DNA of 64,000 nt from Pantoea phytobeneficialis (GTDB lineage: Bacteria > Pseudomonadota > Gammaproteobacteria > Enterobacterales > Enterobacteriaceae). How positions within the stretch are numbered: the first letter of the stretch is position 1; each line of letters starts with the position of its first letter. The notes under the pieces were generated by a model that saw only the letters and a list, made by a program, of their open reading frames with translations, did no database searches and was not told the origin of the DNA. The position numbers were made by a program, and so were the translations under genes. This document shows positions 53,925-62,898 of this stretch, piece by piece. The stretch is from the NCBI RefSeq assembly GCF_009728735.1, contig NZ_CP024636.1:3537515-3601514 (forward strand). Direction: 5' to 3'.

Positions 53925-55141
53925 ACCTTACCGTCGTTATCCTCTTCAACCGCCTGGTAAATCCGTTGCAGGATATCCGGAAAGGCAGATTGCACCCGGC
54001 TCCAGCTGGGAATAAAGGGTTTGTCATTCGGACGTTCAATAAATGCCTGACCGGCATCGAGAATCGCCTGGGTGAACATCTCTACCGCCGCCTCTTCAAT
54101 ATGCTGGTCGAACTTCAGACCATTCATAGTGGCTTCGTGATTGTAGACCTCCATCATATCCAGCGCGTTGCGATAGTAGGTGGCTTTCAATACCCGGAAT
54201 GAGTCACTGGTCAGAGGCACACCCATTGTCGCCAGTTTACGTAGCAACGATTGCACGATGTCATTGCTCATACGCTTAAGGCCACCGGTGCCATCTTCTT
54301 CGGCCAGCGGCTGATGCTTATGGTCATAGTTATCGGCAATCTCTACCTGGCAGCTTTGCCGTGTGGTGTAGTTGCGATAAATCTCCGACAGCACGCCAAT
54401 TTCCAGCCCCCAGTCGCCGGGAATCTTAATATTGTTCAGCACATGGGTGCGCATGGCAAATTCCCCGGACAGCGGGTAGCGGAAGCTGGCGAGATAGTCG
54501 AGATATTCCGAATGACCATACACTTTTTGCAGTGAGCGCAGCAGCGGCCCCACCAGCAGTCGCCCGACACGACCATTCAGTTTGCCGCCTGCGACACGCG
54601 CATAAAAACCTTTGCAGAATTCATACTGAAAAGCCGGGTTAGCCAGCGGATAGAGCAAGCGCGCCAGCATACTACGTTCATAAGTGACGATGTCGCAATC
54701 GTGCAACGCGACGCAACTGGTACGGTCGGAGGCCAGCGTATAACCGGTGCAGAACCAGACGTTACGCCCTTTACCCGGCTGGCTGGGCGAAAGGCCCTCT
54801 TTATCCAGCTCGGCATCCAGCGCTTTCAGACGCGGCCCGTCATTCCACAAAATACGATGGCGCTGGGGCAGGCGAGCAAAGAACTCGCGTGCAAACAGAA
54901 ACTGCTCGCGGTCTGCACGGTCGAGGCCAATCACAATCTCATCGAGGTAAGGCACTTTCGCCAGTTCATTGACAATGTTATCCAGCGCCGGTCCTTCCAG
55001 TTCGGAAAACAGCGACGGTAAAATCAGCCCCATTTTGCGTTTGCGGGCAAAACGCACCATCTCTTTTTCCAGCGACTCAACGCTACGGTGGGTGAGATTA
55101 TGAAAGTTGGTAATCACGCCATTCTGGTAAAAATCACTCAT
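53921..55141 (-). CDS. glucosyl-3-phosphoglycerate synthase, GT81
   Basis: 406 residues. Cytoplasmic retaining glycosyltransferase joining NDP-glucose and 3-phosphoglycerate. KRKMGLILPSLFSELEG near residue 30, the metal-binding DCDIVTY (DxD) near 145, and GDWGLEIGVLSEIYRN near 240 are the GpgS family blocks. The ATG at 55141 starts MSDFYQNG. It lies 31 bases after yedP on the same strand, so synthase and phosphatase form a two-gene route to glucosylglycerate or mannosylglycerate, compatible solutes. E. coli K-12 has only yedP here. Confidence 0.85.
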   Translation of the reverse strand: MSDFYQNGVITNFHNLTHRSVESLEKEMVRFARKRKMGLILPSLFSELEGPALDNIVNELAKVPYLDEIVIGLDRADREQFLFAREFFARLPQRHRILWNDGPRLKALDAELDKEGLSPSQPGKGRNVWFCTGYTLASDRTSCVALHDCDIVTYERSMLARLLYPLANPAFQYEFCKGFYARVAGGKLNGRVGRLLVGPLLRSLQKVYGHSEYLDYLASFRYPLSGEFAMRTHVLNNIKIPGDWGLEIGVLSEIYRNYTTRQSCQVEIADNYDHKHQPLAEEDGTGGLKRMSNDIVQSLLRKLATMGVPLTSDSFRVLKATYYRNALDMMEVYNHEATMNGLKFDQHIEEAAVEMFTQAILDAGQAFIERPNDKPFIPSWSRVQSAFPDILQRIYQAVEEDNDGKV

Positions 55142-55172
55142 CGCCTCATCCTTCTGATTGGCTGTGTGCCCG

Positions 55173-55970
55173 TTAATCGGGTTGGGCAAGAAAATAATCC
55201 AAACCTTCACGCCAGCCCTCGGGACCAACGTGTGCGGTGTGGTAGACGTTTTCCTCATCATCGCGCGTCAGGATGACCGGCGTTTTACTGAAGCCTTTTA
55301 TGACGACGGCATAATCGACGCATTCCAGCATTGGCACATCATTGGGGCCATCTCCCAGGCCGATGGTGGTACGGGTGATCCCCTCGCGCCGGGCGAGATG
55401 CTGTTGCAACGTTTGCAGCGCGTGACCTTTTCCGCATCCTTCAGGCATCACATGCCAGAAGCGCCCTCCCTGGGTTAACGCCAGACCGTGCTGATGCAGG
55501 GCCGCGCGGAATTCATCCAGCCGTGCGGCATCATCACGCCACAGCACCACCTCAGAAGCATCGCGTTGTCGACTCTGACTGGCTTCCGCCAGCGTCAGGC
55601 CAGTGAATCTGGACACTTCAACGTCACTGAAATCGTGAAAACCGGTGAAGCGAAAGTCAGCCTGTAAGCCTTTCAACTGCTGACAAAGTGCAAGGTAAGC
55701 GTGCCCCTGTCCTTCACTGCGCCGCTCCTCCGCCTCAAGAACAATACGGGCACCGTTTTCAGCAATAAAAGGCGATCCGGCGATGCCGAGTTTTTTTTGC
55801 AGCGGAATGATCTCGGCCGCCGTTTTGCTGGAACAGATCACCAGCGGAATCTGATTTTGTTTCAGACGTGCCAGCCATTCGCTGGCGGCATCCCAACGAT
55901 AATCGTGATGGTCCAGCAGTGAGCCATCGAGGTCGGTGACGATCAATAACGGTTGGTCAAGACTGACCAT
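55173..55970 (-). CDS. yedP: mannosyl/glucosyl-3-phosphoglycerate phosphatase family
   Basis: 265 residues. HAD phosphatase with motif I DLDGSLLDHH (nucleophile Asp), motif II ICSSKT, and motif IV GLGDGPNDVPML. It removes phosphate from glycosyl-3-phosphoglycerate, the product of the gene directly downstream. AGGAGT lies 8 bases before ATG 55970, which matches the E. coli YedP start better than an ATG nine codons upstream. Confidence 0.88.
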   Translation of the reverse strand: MVSLDQPLLIVTDLDGSLLDHHDYRWDAASEWLARLKQNQIPLVICSSKTAAEIIPLQKKLGIAGSPFIAENGARIVLEAEERRSEGQGHAYLALCQQLKGLQADFRFTGFHDFSDVEVSRFTGLTLAEASQSRQRDASEVVLWRDDAARLDEFRAALHQHGLALTQGGRFWHVMPEGCGKGHALQTLQQHLARREGITRTTIGLGDGPNDVPMLECVDYAVVIKGFSKTPVILTRDDEENVYHTAHVGPEGWREGLDYFLAQPD

Positions 55971-56251
55971 CTTCACACTCCTTACACCCTTGGGCATCCG
56001 TAAAGCGAGGAATAATCAGTATAATAGCGTAATCGCGATCACACTTTTTCGCACAGCAATGGGAAGTTAACCCAGGAAAATTCCTAAAACAGGCTAACAG
56101 CAGAATTGTGCATGTGTAAAAGATGCGCAGAAAAAAGACAGCATACATGCGGTGTTTTCGGTAACAACCGCGACGTAAAACAGGTGAGGGGTTGCACCTC
56201 TGGAAAGCGTTGGCACTTGTCTTATTCAGACTGAGGCGTAATCTGGCTGCT

Positions 56252-56325
56252 GTGTTAGAGATTTTCCTGGTGTAACGAATTTAGCGCTTTTACTTTACCC
56301 GGCTATCCCGCCGGGTATTTTTTTG
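56252..56325 (+). ncRNA. dsrA: DsrA small RNA, shortened form
   Basis: TTTCCTGGTGTAACGAAT at 56264-56280 is identical to the rpoS-pairing segment of E. coli DsrA, and TACCCGG...CCGGGTA (56296-56317) followed by seven T residues forms the terminator. DsrA is an Hfq RNA that raises RpoS and lowers H-NS translation. The middle stem-loop of E. coli DsrA, which pairs with hns, is missing or much reduced. The 5' end is an estimate. The position near yodD, dsrB and rcsA matches E. coli. Confidence 0.85.
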
Positions 56326-56332
56326 CCTGATA

Positions 56333-56533
56333 TCAATGATGCACTTCAATGCAGGAGCAATCGTGGATATCCAGTTCAAAGGCTTGTGACAGATCGATTT
56401 GCGCATCCTGCGATCCGCTCGCGTGTGGTTGCATATGCTCTTTGATCTTTCCTGATGTCTTTTCCTGAATGGCGTTAAGCAATGTATCGATATTGCTGTT
56501 CAGGTTATCGCTATCGTCGTTTACCGTTACCAT
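56333..56533 (-). CDS. yodD: YodD-family small stress protein
   Basis: 66 residues. The C-terminus SQAFELDIHDCSCIEVHH matches E. coli YodD (AFELDIHDFSVSEVNR), and the N-terminal part is a helical acidic region around IDTLLNAIQEKTS. GGAGG lies 7 bases before ATG 56533; the ATG at 56536 is the alternative. Induced by stress in E. coli. It is convergent with DsrA, whose terminator ends 8 bases from its stop. Confidence 0.78.
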   Translation of the reverse strand: MVTVNDDSDNLNSNIDTLLNAIQEKTSGKIKEHMQPHASGSQDAQIDLSQAFELDIHDCSCIEVHH

Positions 56534-56613
56534 CATCGTGCCTCCTGAGCGGAGAAGGGGGACGTAGACAGTATAGACGTCTGAGGGGAATCGTGCGGAA
56601 TCTGCGTAACAGG

Positions 56614-56692
56614 CAAAAAAAAGCCCGCGCTGCGCGGGCAAAAATCCTTGTTACTTTTAGGTTGACTGCGCCTTTGGGGTTGGAGCAGTAAC
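56614..56692 (-). ncRNA. Candidate small RNA upstream of yodD
   Basis: On the minus strand TAGAAT (plus 56697-56702) could be a -10 box. The transcript would begin near TTGTTACT (56687-56694), pair with AGTAACAA (56648-56655) and end in the terminator GCCCGCGC...GCGCGGGC (56623-56639) followed by eight T residues (56615-56622). The hairpins and T tract are certain; the promoter and RNA are predictions. It could also be a leader attenuating yodD. Confidence 0.5.
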
Positions 56693-56870
56693 AAAAATTC
56701 TACGCGCTGGCCGCGTCAAAAGTCTCGCCATTAAACGTTAAGAAAGTGAAAATCCCTTACCAGGCGCATTCTTAGGCGAGTTAAGCAATCACCCAGGCTG
56801 ATCGCGATCACACGGTTACCCAATTCTTCCGTTACACTGTGTCCGAGGCACTATTTCTGGAGAGTATTCA

Positions 56871-57068
56871 ATGAAGGTCAATGACCGCGTGACGGTAAAG
56901 ACAGACGGTGGTCCGCGCCGTTCAGGCACGATTCTGGCGGTAGAGCCATTCAATGAAGGCGTCATGTATCTGGTTGCGCTGGAGGATTATCCGCTGGGTA
57001 TCTGGTTCTTTAATGAAAACGATCATGCGGATGGGGTGTTTGTCGAACCCTATGTCCCCTCACCCTAA
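56871..57068 (+). CDS. dsrB: DsrB family small protein
   Basis: 65 residues (E. coli DsrB 62). Aligns from the first residue: [19 protein letters not shown], then [21 protein letters not shown]. Function is unknown. GGAGAG lies before the ATG. The final residues PSP and the TAA stop are encoded by the start of the next family A repeat, so the C-terminus has been rewritten by repeat insertion. Confidence 0.92.
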   Translation: MKVNDRVTVKTDGGPRRSGTILAVEPFNEGVMYLVALEDYPLGIWFFNENDHADGVFVEPYVPSP

Positions 57069-57165
57069 CCCTCTCCCGCTGGCGGGAGAGGGGACTGATG
57101 CGAGCACAGGCTAACATTTTGCACTGCCTCCCTCTCCCGCTTGCGGGAGAGGGCCGGGGTGAGGG
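57058..57165. repeat. Family A repeat, second spacer type, at dsrB 3' end
   Basis: Same structure and spacer (GACTGATGCGAGCAC...ATTTTGCAC) as 24020-24141. It lies between the convergent dsrB and chemoreceptor genes and probably terminates both. Confidence 0.85.
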
Positions 57166-57181
57166 CATAAGTAATCTCAGA

Positions 57182-58876
57182 TTAGAACGTTTCCCAATTA
57201 TCATTGCTGACGGTTGCCACGCGAGGCGTCAGCGCTTTTAACGTCGGCTGCACGGTCGGCGTCGGAACCAATAAACCGGGCTTGTCATTCAAACGAAACG
57301 CGGCAACCGCCTGGGTCAATTTACCCGCCTGGTCTTCCAGCGATGCTGCCGCCGAAGAGGCCTCTTCCACCAGCGAGGCGTTCTGCTGAGTCACATTATC
57401 CATCTCGGTGACCGCCAGGCTCACTTGCTGAATTCCGCGGCTCTGCTCATCTGAAGCGGCGGCGATTTCAGACATAATGTCGGTAACACGGCGCACCGCC
57501 TCAACAATTTCACTCATGGTATTGCCGGCTTCCCCTACCTGATGCGAGCCATTGCTAATCAGATCAACCGATTCTGCAATCAGAGACTCAATCTCCTTCG
57601 CCGCCTGCGCACTGCGCTGGGCCAGGCTGCGCACTTCACTGGCGACCACGGCGAAACCGCGACCCTGCTCACCGGCACGGGCGGCCTCAACGGCGGCGTT
57701 CAATGCCAGAATATTGGTCTGGAATGCAATGCTGTTGATAACATTAGTGATTTCGGCAATCTTTTTCGAGCTGCCAGAAATGTTGTTCATGGTTTTCACC
57801 ACGCCATCGACCAGCTCTCCACCGCTGCGCGCTTTACCCGAGGCATCGGCTGCCAGTTGGCTGGCATGATGGGCGTTTTCGGCATTCTGCTTCACGGTGG
57901 CCGTTAGTTGTTCCATGCTGGCTGCGGTCTGCTCCAGTGCGGAAGCCTGCTGTTCGGTGCGTGAGGAGAGATCGGTGTTACCGGCAGAAATCTCACTGGA
58001 ACCCTGGTAGATCGCCACCGCACCTTCACGTACCACACCAACCGTACGAACCAGTGAGGCCTGCATCAGTTGCAGATTATGCAACAGGCTGCCGATTTCA
58101 CTGCGGCCCCATGCCTGATCGGGCGCGGTTAAATCACCCTGAGCGATTCGTTCAATACGCGCGACGGATTGACGCAGTGGGTTAATCACCACGCGGCGCA
58201 GGAACAGGAAGGTCAGCAATACCAACACCAGTGCTGCGGCAAAGGCGGCGGCCATAGCAATAAAACCAATACGTGACTGATGTGCCGCTTCCGCATTTAT
58301 CGCATCAGCGCGATTAGTACGGATCTTGATTGCTTTGAGTAACACCTCGTTATAGGCGTCATCCAGTTTGCGTGTTACATCGGTTTCCTGCGCAATAATG
58401 CCTTCAAAGCTGCCTTGTTTTGCCGAATCGATCATCGGCTTCAGACCTTTATCGATATAAGCGTTGAAGCGTTCCGTCAGCGGTGCATCCAGCGCCAGGT
58501 CTTCTGCGGTTTTGGTTTTGCGGTCCATATAAAGTTTGAAACCGGCGCGTGCCTGTTCAATACGCTGCTCGGTGCGCGCCAGGTCAGCGCGGTAGCTATC
58601 CATCTCGCCAATACGTGCGGCGGCACCAGACTGAATAACATTCAGACGTGCAGTACGCAGGTGGTTTGAGCTGTTGGAAATCCCCATACGAATCTGGATT
58701 TCATCTGTGGCGTCATTCAGCGAGTTATTGCTTTGAATCAGAAAGTAGCTGGCGAGTCCAATGCACAGGGCAAAAAGCAGCAGAATGCCACCAAAGATCA
58801 TGCTGAAAAGAGGCATCAGGCGCAGGTTCTGCCAGATGCTGAGCTTATGTTGCTCATCAATCGATGCTGTTTTCAT
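57182..58876 (-). CDS. methyl-accepting chemotaxis protein
   Basis: 564 residues. TM1 near 18-42, periplasmic four-helix bundle of Tar/Tsr type (about 45-200), TM2 near 205-228, HAMP, and a methyl-accepting signalling domain with the highly conserved hairpin [33 protein letters not shown] near residue 390. The last five residues NWETF are the CheR/CheB docking peptide, as in Tsr and Tar, so this is a high-abundance-type receptor. A sigma-28-like promoter lies upstream. The ligand is unknown. Confidence 0.92.
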   Translation of the reverse strand: MKTASIDEQHKLSIWQNLRLMPLFSMIFGGILLLFALCIGLASYFLIQSNNSLNDATDEIQIRMGISNSSNHLRTARLNVIQSGAAARIGEMDSYRADLARTEQRIEQARAGFKLYMDRKTKTAEDLALDAPLTERFNAYIDKGLKPMIDSAKQGSFEGIIAQETDVTRKLDDAYNEVLLKAIKIRTNRADAINAEAAHQSRIGFIAMAAAFAAALVLVLLTFLFLRRVVINPLRQSVARIERIAQGDLTAPDQAWGRSEIGSLLHNLQLMQASLVRTVGVVREGAVAIYQGSSEISAGNTDLSSRTEQQASALEQTAASMEQLTATVKQNAENAHHASQLAADASGKARSGGELVDGVVKTMNNISGSSKKIAEITNVINSIAFQTNILALNAAVEAARAGEQGRGFAVVASEVRSLAQRSAQAAKEIESLIAESVDLISNGSHQVGEAGNTMSEIVEAVRRVTDIMSEIAAASDEQSRGIQQVSLAVTEMDNVTQQNASLVEEASSAAASLEDQAGKLTQAVAAFRLNDKPGLLVPTPTVQPTLKALTPRVATVSNDNWETF

Positions 58877-58912
58877 ATCCTTGCTCTCATATAGGTTGGT
58901 GTTCTGAAGCTA

Positions 58913-58939
58913 ACATCGGCAAGGGAGGGGAAAGGATTA
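58913..58939 (-). promoter_or_regulatory. Sigma-28-like promoter of the chemoreceptor gene
   Basis: Minus strand: TAATCCTT, 11 bases, GCCGATGT, compared with the FliA consensus TAAAGTTT-N11-GCCGATAA (5 and 6 of 8 matches with exact spacing). It lies 37 bases upstream of the ATG and predicts flagellar class 3 control. Confidence 0.65.
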
Positions 58940-58983
58940 GTCAGCAGAGTGGGATCTGCATCGCAAAATGGACAAAAACAAAA

Positions 58984-59009
58984 AAGGGCCAATCAGCGGA
59001 TTAGCCCTT
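58984..59009. terminator. Terminator behind rcsA
   Basis: AAGGGC...GCCCTT with inner AATC/GATT pairing, flanked by an A run at left and a T run at right, so it works in both directions; for rcsA (minus strand) TTTTTT follows the stem. Confidence 0.8.
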
Positions 59010-59026
59010 ATTTTTACCGAGGGAAA

Positions 59027-59662
59027 TTATCGCACGTTGACATAGATCCCGGAGGTAACATTATCAGTGAGACGCACAACATGATAAATAACTTGTTTAT
59101 TGTGGGTCTTGATTTTACGTTTAATATTACCTTTATGTGACGAAACTGTTTTCGCCTTAATTTGCATCTTGTCTGAAATCTGAATGGTGTCATGTCCTGA
59201 CATCCACATTTTCAGCATATTTGACTCAGTCTGGCTTAATGTCAGAGGGTGAATATCAAGCCCGGCTGAAATTCGTGGCGCTGCATTGAGTTTCTTTTGC
59301 AGATAGGTGCCGAGAAGGGAATCCAGGGTCGATGTTTTAATCGATTTTGACGTAATAATCAGGTTCTTACGAACGTAGAGATATTCCTCAAAATGGATGT
59401 TTGAGATCGCCATGAAGATGAAAAATAGGGTGTCAGGATGCTGCATAATAATGCCGCGGATACGATCGCTGGAGTCGGATTCATGAATGAACGATTCTTC
59501 GTTAATAAATACGACCCCGGGTTTTAGCTGTTCACATCTTTGTTGCAATTGCTCGATGTCAGACACGGAAGTAATATTTTTCTTTTTAACTCCTTTTGCG
59601 GACATATAGTCCGATAATCCCAGGCGTGTGTAGTTGCATGAATCCATAATAATCGTTGGCAT
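59027..59662 (-). CDS. rcsA: colanic acid / exopolysaccharide activator RcsA
   Basis: 211 residues (E. coli 207). LuxR-type regulator that pairs with RcsB at capsule promoters. The C-terminal helix-turn-helix ([44 protein letters not shown] region, residues about 160-205) is nearly identical to E. coli, and the N-terminal [17 protein letters not shown] matches too. ATG 59662 starts MPTIIMD; a start six codons earlier is less likely. In Pantoea-type bacteria it would control amylovoran/stewartan-like polysaccharide (inference). Confidence 0.95.
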   Translation of the reverse strand: MPTIIMDSCNYTRLGLSDYMSAKGVKKKNITSVSDIEQLQQRCEQLKPGVVFINEESFIHESDSSDRIRGIIMQHPDTLFFIFMAISNIHFEEYLYVRKNLIITSKSIKTSTLDSLLGTYLQKKLNAAPRISAGLDIHPLTLSQTESNMLKMWMSGHDTIQISDKMQIKAKTVSSHKGNIKRKIKTHNKQVIYHVVRLTDNVTSGIYVNVR

Positions 59663-60290
59663 GTTAGCGACCCTCACCAATTTGTTATCCGTTTAAATCA
59701 ACGATGAATTACGCGTTTGCGGTACGAGAGAGATTTCCAAAGACACTTTTTTATTCTGCTCAGCAGCCTGGCGGAGTAAACCCGTGCGCCATCATGACTC
59801 TTCCCTGACCCGTTCTGCGAAGTTTGTTGTGTTACTTCAACGTCACTCTTGACCCCGCGACAGTGGGAATCGCCGGGAATTTGTTTTAAGTCGGTAAATC
59901 GCTCATTTTTGCGAGCCATGTCACTATCGCGCATGTCACAGACAAATCTGATAGGACAAATCTTAAAAACATTTGAAATACGAAAGTGTGACGTTTCAGC
60001 GAGTGTTGACAATGCCGGAAAAAAGGTTTTCTTACAAGAAAAATCGCTGCTAAATTTTTTTTGTTTAAAAACAATCTATTGGGCATTTTTTCAACGAATC
60101 CACACGCTTAGGCACTGTAGGATTCGTCTGACTAAAATACTTGAAGCGCCGTTTAATAAGAATAATTTTCACCAGAAATGCGCATTTATCAGATTTTCCT
60201 CAGTTGATTTCTGAGAATTATGGTTCGAAAAATGCACAAATAGATTTTGAACGCTTAACTATCACTTAAGAACGGCTACAGATTCGTTAA
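59663..60290 (-). promoter_or_regulatory. Long AT-rich rcsA upstream region with RcsAB box
   Basis: 628 bases without a convincing gene. On the minus strand TAAGATTTGTCCTA (plus 59952-59965) fits the RcsAB box (TAAGAATATTCCTA) at 11 of 14 positions, 290 bases upstream of rcsA. The stretch 60020-60260 is strongly AT-rich, a likely H-NS target. No terminator for fliR was identified. Confidence 0.55.
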
Positions 60291-61079
60291 TCAACTCGTA
60301 CGGGAGAGTTCTGACAGGAACTGAGCGAGCAAATCAAAGACTTCACTGAAGAGATGTTCGCAAAAAGGGGCAAGGAGCGGCATCATCAGACCGATGCTCA
60401 GGATCCCCACAGTTAAGGTGATTGGGAAGCCAACAACGAAAACTGATAACTGTGGTGTAACACGGTTTAACAAACCCAGGGCCATATTGAGCGTGAGGAG
60501 CAGAACGATTAATGGCAGCGCTAACATCATGCCATTAAGGAAAATTAATCCCGCTGCCTTCACCAACGCCATAAACGCGTTAGCGTTGAGCGGATGATCG
60601 CTGATCGGCATGGTGTGAAAACTGTCGACCAGCATCGAGATGAGCCACAGATGACCGTTGAAGGTCAGGAACAGCAGCATCGCCAGCATATCAAGAAAAC
60701 GCGCCAGCACCGGCATATTCAGACGGCTGCCAGGGTCAAAGAAGGTAGCGAATGACAACCCCATCTGCAAGCCAATCACTTCGCCCGCCATACGCACTGC
60801 ACCGAATGCAAACTGCATGGTCAGCCCCAGACCGACACCAATCAGAATTTGCTGAAGCAGCAGCCAGAAACCGGCAGCGGTAAACAGGGTGACTTCAACC
60901 GGTGGCAGCAACGGCATCAAAATCCACGTCGTTAGCACCGCCAGACCAATTTTGACGCGGTTCGGGATACTTTTCTCGCTGAGTACCGGCGCGCTGGCAA
61001 ACAGCGCCAGCAAACGCACCATCGGCCAGAAGAACTGGCTGACCCAATGAACTAATTGGCCGCTGTCGAGGTTAATCAT
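60291..61079 (-). CDS. fliR: flagellar export apparatus protein
   Basis: 262 residues, about six hydrophobic segments. Inner-membrane component of the flagellar type III export gate. Blocks: [22 protein letters not shown] near residue 27 and [23 protein letters not shown] near 213. Its ATG shares one base with the fliQ stop (TAATG). Confidence 0.95.
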   Translation of the reverse strand: MINLDSGQLVHWVSQFFWPMVRLLALFASAPVLSEKSIPNRVKIGLAVLTTWILMPLLPPVEVTLFTAAGFWLLLQQILIGVGLGLTMQFAFGAVRMAGEVIGLQMGLSFATFFDPGSRLNMPVLARFLDMLAMLLFLTFNGHLWLISMLVDSFHTMPISDHPLNANAFMALVKAAGLIFLNGMMLALPLIVLLLTLNMALGLLNRVTPQLSVFVVGFPITLTVGILSIGLMMPLLAPFCEHLFSEVFDLLAQFLSELSRTS

Positions 61080-61348
61080 TAACCGATGATATAAGGCAGG
61101 TTGCTAAACAGGGTGCGCATGTAATCCAGGATCAGGTTAAGCATCCACGGACCGGCAACCACCGCGGTGGCGGCCACGGCAAGAATCTTGGGAATAAATG
61201 ACAGGGTTTGTTCGTTGACCTGCGTAGCCGCCTGCAACAGGCTGATAATCAGGCCACTCACCAGCGCCACCAGCAACATGGGTGCCGCCATCATCAGGGC
61301 AACACGCATCGCGTCCTGTCCCATTACCATTACCGATTCGGGTGTCAT
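61079..61348 (-). CDS. fliQ: flagellar export apparatus protein
   Basis: 89 residues, the normal FliQ length, two membrane helices. [18 protein letters not shown] start and [27 protein letters not shown] are characteristic. GAGGAG precedes ATG 61348; a 20-codon longer frame lies in fliP and is rejected. 10 bases after fliP. Confidence 0.95.
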   Translation of the reverse strand: MTPESVMVMGQDAMRVALMMAAPMLLVALVSGLIISLLQAATQVNEQTLSFIPKILAVAATAVVAGPWMLNLILDYMRTLFSNLPYIIG

Positions 61349-61358
61349 GCTGCACTCC

Positions 61359-62093
61359 TCAGGAATAGAAACTTTGCGCCAGTGAACCCACCAGCAGCTG
61401 CCAGCCATCCACCAGCACGAACAGCATCAGCTTAAACGGCAGTGAAATGGTGGCGGGGGGGACCATCATCATCCCCAACGCCATCAACACGCTGGCAACC
61501 ACCAGGTCGATGATCAGGAAAGGGATAAAGACGGTAAAACCAATCTGGAATGCGGTCTTCAGCTCACTGGTGACATAGGCAGGCAGCAGGATGCGCATCG
61601 GCACCGCTTCCGGCCCTTCAATCGGCGGCGTATTTGCCAGACGGGCAAACAGCGCTAAATCCGCTTCACGCGTCTGACGCAGCATAAATTCACGCAGCGG
61701 CTGTGCACCCTTATCAATGGCGACATCCATGCTGATCTTGTCCTGGCTAAACGGCAGATAAGCGTCGGAATAAATCTTGTCGAAAGTGGGTGCCATGATG
61801 AAGAAAGTGAGGAACAGCGCCAGACCGACCAATACCTGGTTCGGCGGTGCTGATGGCGTACCGAGCGCGTTGCGCAACAAGCCAAATACAATAATGATGC
61901 GGGTGAAACTGGTCATCATCAGCAGCACGGCCGGAATAAAAGTCAGTGAGGTGATAAAAACCAGCGTCTGCACCGGCAACGACCAGCTCTGGCCACCATT
62001 TGCCAACGGATGGCTTACCAAACCGGGCAGTTGCGCATGCGCAACCGGTGCCAGCAACAGCAGCGGCAGAAGAGGAAGCAAACGACGCATCAT
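61359..62093 (-). CDS. fliP: flagellar export apparatus protein
   Basis: 244 residues. Signal peptide [20 protein letters not shown], then the FliP signature blocks [48 protein letters not shown] and [24 protein letters not shown]. It overlaps fliO by 4 bases (ATGA). Confidence 0.96.
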   Translation of the reverse strand: MMRRLLPLLPLLLLAPVAHAQLPGLVSHPLANGGQSWSLPVQTLVFITSLTFIPAVLLMMTSFTRIIIVFGLLRNALGTPSAPPNQVLVGLALFLTFFIMAPTFDKIYSDAYLPFSQDKISMDVAIDKGAQPLREFMLRQTREADLALFARLANTPPIEGPEAVPMRILLPAYVTSELKTAFQIGFTVFIPFLIIDLVVASVLMALGMMMVPPATISLPFKLMLFVLVDGWQLLVGSLAQSFYS

Positions 62094-62485
62094 TGGGTTT
62101 TTCCGGGGCGTTTAACCAGAGTGTTTAACAGCTGACGAAAATCCTGCGGCGCGGGTGGCGCAGCAGCATCTTCAGGCGCAAGCGGTGGCAGGGTATGCAG
62201 GTGAGTGACCTGTTGTGCGGTGACGCCAAGAACCAGACGGGCATCCTGGGTATCAACAATCACCACCCGCTCGCGTTGGCCGACCTGTACGCTGGCACTG
62301 ACTTTCAGCGCCTGACCGCTCACCGCCTTCGGTGCAAAACCGAGGCGGCGTGCCAGCCAGCCACAGGCGAGGATCAGTAACACAATCACCGCCAGCACGC
62401 TGCTGACCTGGCCAATCACCGAACCGGCTGAAACCACCGGTTGGCTGTGGCTGGCAGGTTGTACCGTTTGCGCGTTCTTCAACAT
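62090..62485 (-). CDS. fliO: flagellar export apparatus assembly protein
   Basis: 131 residues. Single membrane helix (about 27-45: [20 protein letters not shown]) then a cytoplasmic domain with [32 protein letters not shown]. FliO helps FliP assembly. It starts 2 bases after the fliN stop. Confidence 0.93.
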   Translation of the reverse strand: MLKNAQTVQPASHSQPVVSAGSVIGQVSSVLAVIVLLILACGWLARRLGFAPKAVSGQALKVSASVQVGQRERVVIVDTQDARLVLGVTAQQVTHLHTLPPLAPEDAAAPPAPQDFRQLLNTLVKRPGKTQ

Positions 62486-62487
62486 AC

Positions 62488-62898
62488 TTAGCGGCTCAGA
62501 CGACGCATACGTTCAGACGGGGTGATGATATCGGTAATGCGCACGCCATATTTGTCGTTCACCACCACCACTTCACCCTGGGCAATCAGGTAGCCGTTGA
62601 TCAGAATATCCAGTGGTTCACCGGCCAGACCGTCCAGCGCCACTACCGAACCCTGCGTCAGGCGCAGCAGCTCTTTGATGGTCATTTTGGTCCGACCCAG
62701 CTCCACGGTCAGTTTGACCGGGATATCCATGATCAGATCGATGTCCTGCAATGATCCGCTGGCACCGCCGCCGTCGAGCGACTTAAATACCGCTTCGCTT
62801 TGCTCCGGCGCGCTGGTTGCCGCCTGCTCGTTCATTGCAGCAGCCCACAGATCGTCCGCGGAGATGTCGTCATCGGACGGTTTCTTGCTGTCACTCAT
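62488..62898 (-). CDS. fliN: flagellar motor switch protein
   Basis: 136 residues (E. coli 137). An acidic N-terminus (SKKPSDDDISADDLWAAA) leads to the SpoA domain: IPVKLTVELGRTKMTIKELLRL and GSVVALDGLAGEPLDILINGYLIAQGEVVVV. Start at ATG 62898, which overlaps fliM by 8 bases. Confidence 0.96.
   Translation of the reverse strand: MSDSKKPSDDDISADDLWAAAMNEQAATSAPEQSEAVFKSLDGGGASGSLQDIDLIMDIPVKLTVELGRTKMTIKELLRLTQGSVVALDGLAGEPLDILINGYLIAQGEVVVVNDKYGVRITDIITPSERMRRLSR

Noticed and set aside
59698..60012. 104-codon minus-strand frame upstream of rcsA
   Set aside because: No ribosome site or motif; overlaps the probable rcsA leader.
59849..60214. 121-codon plus-strand frame in the rcsA upstream region
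   Set aside because: AT-rich, no ribosome site, covers the RcsAB box region; likely chance.
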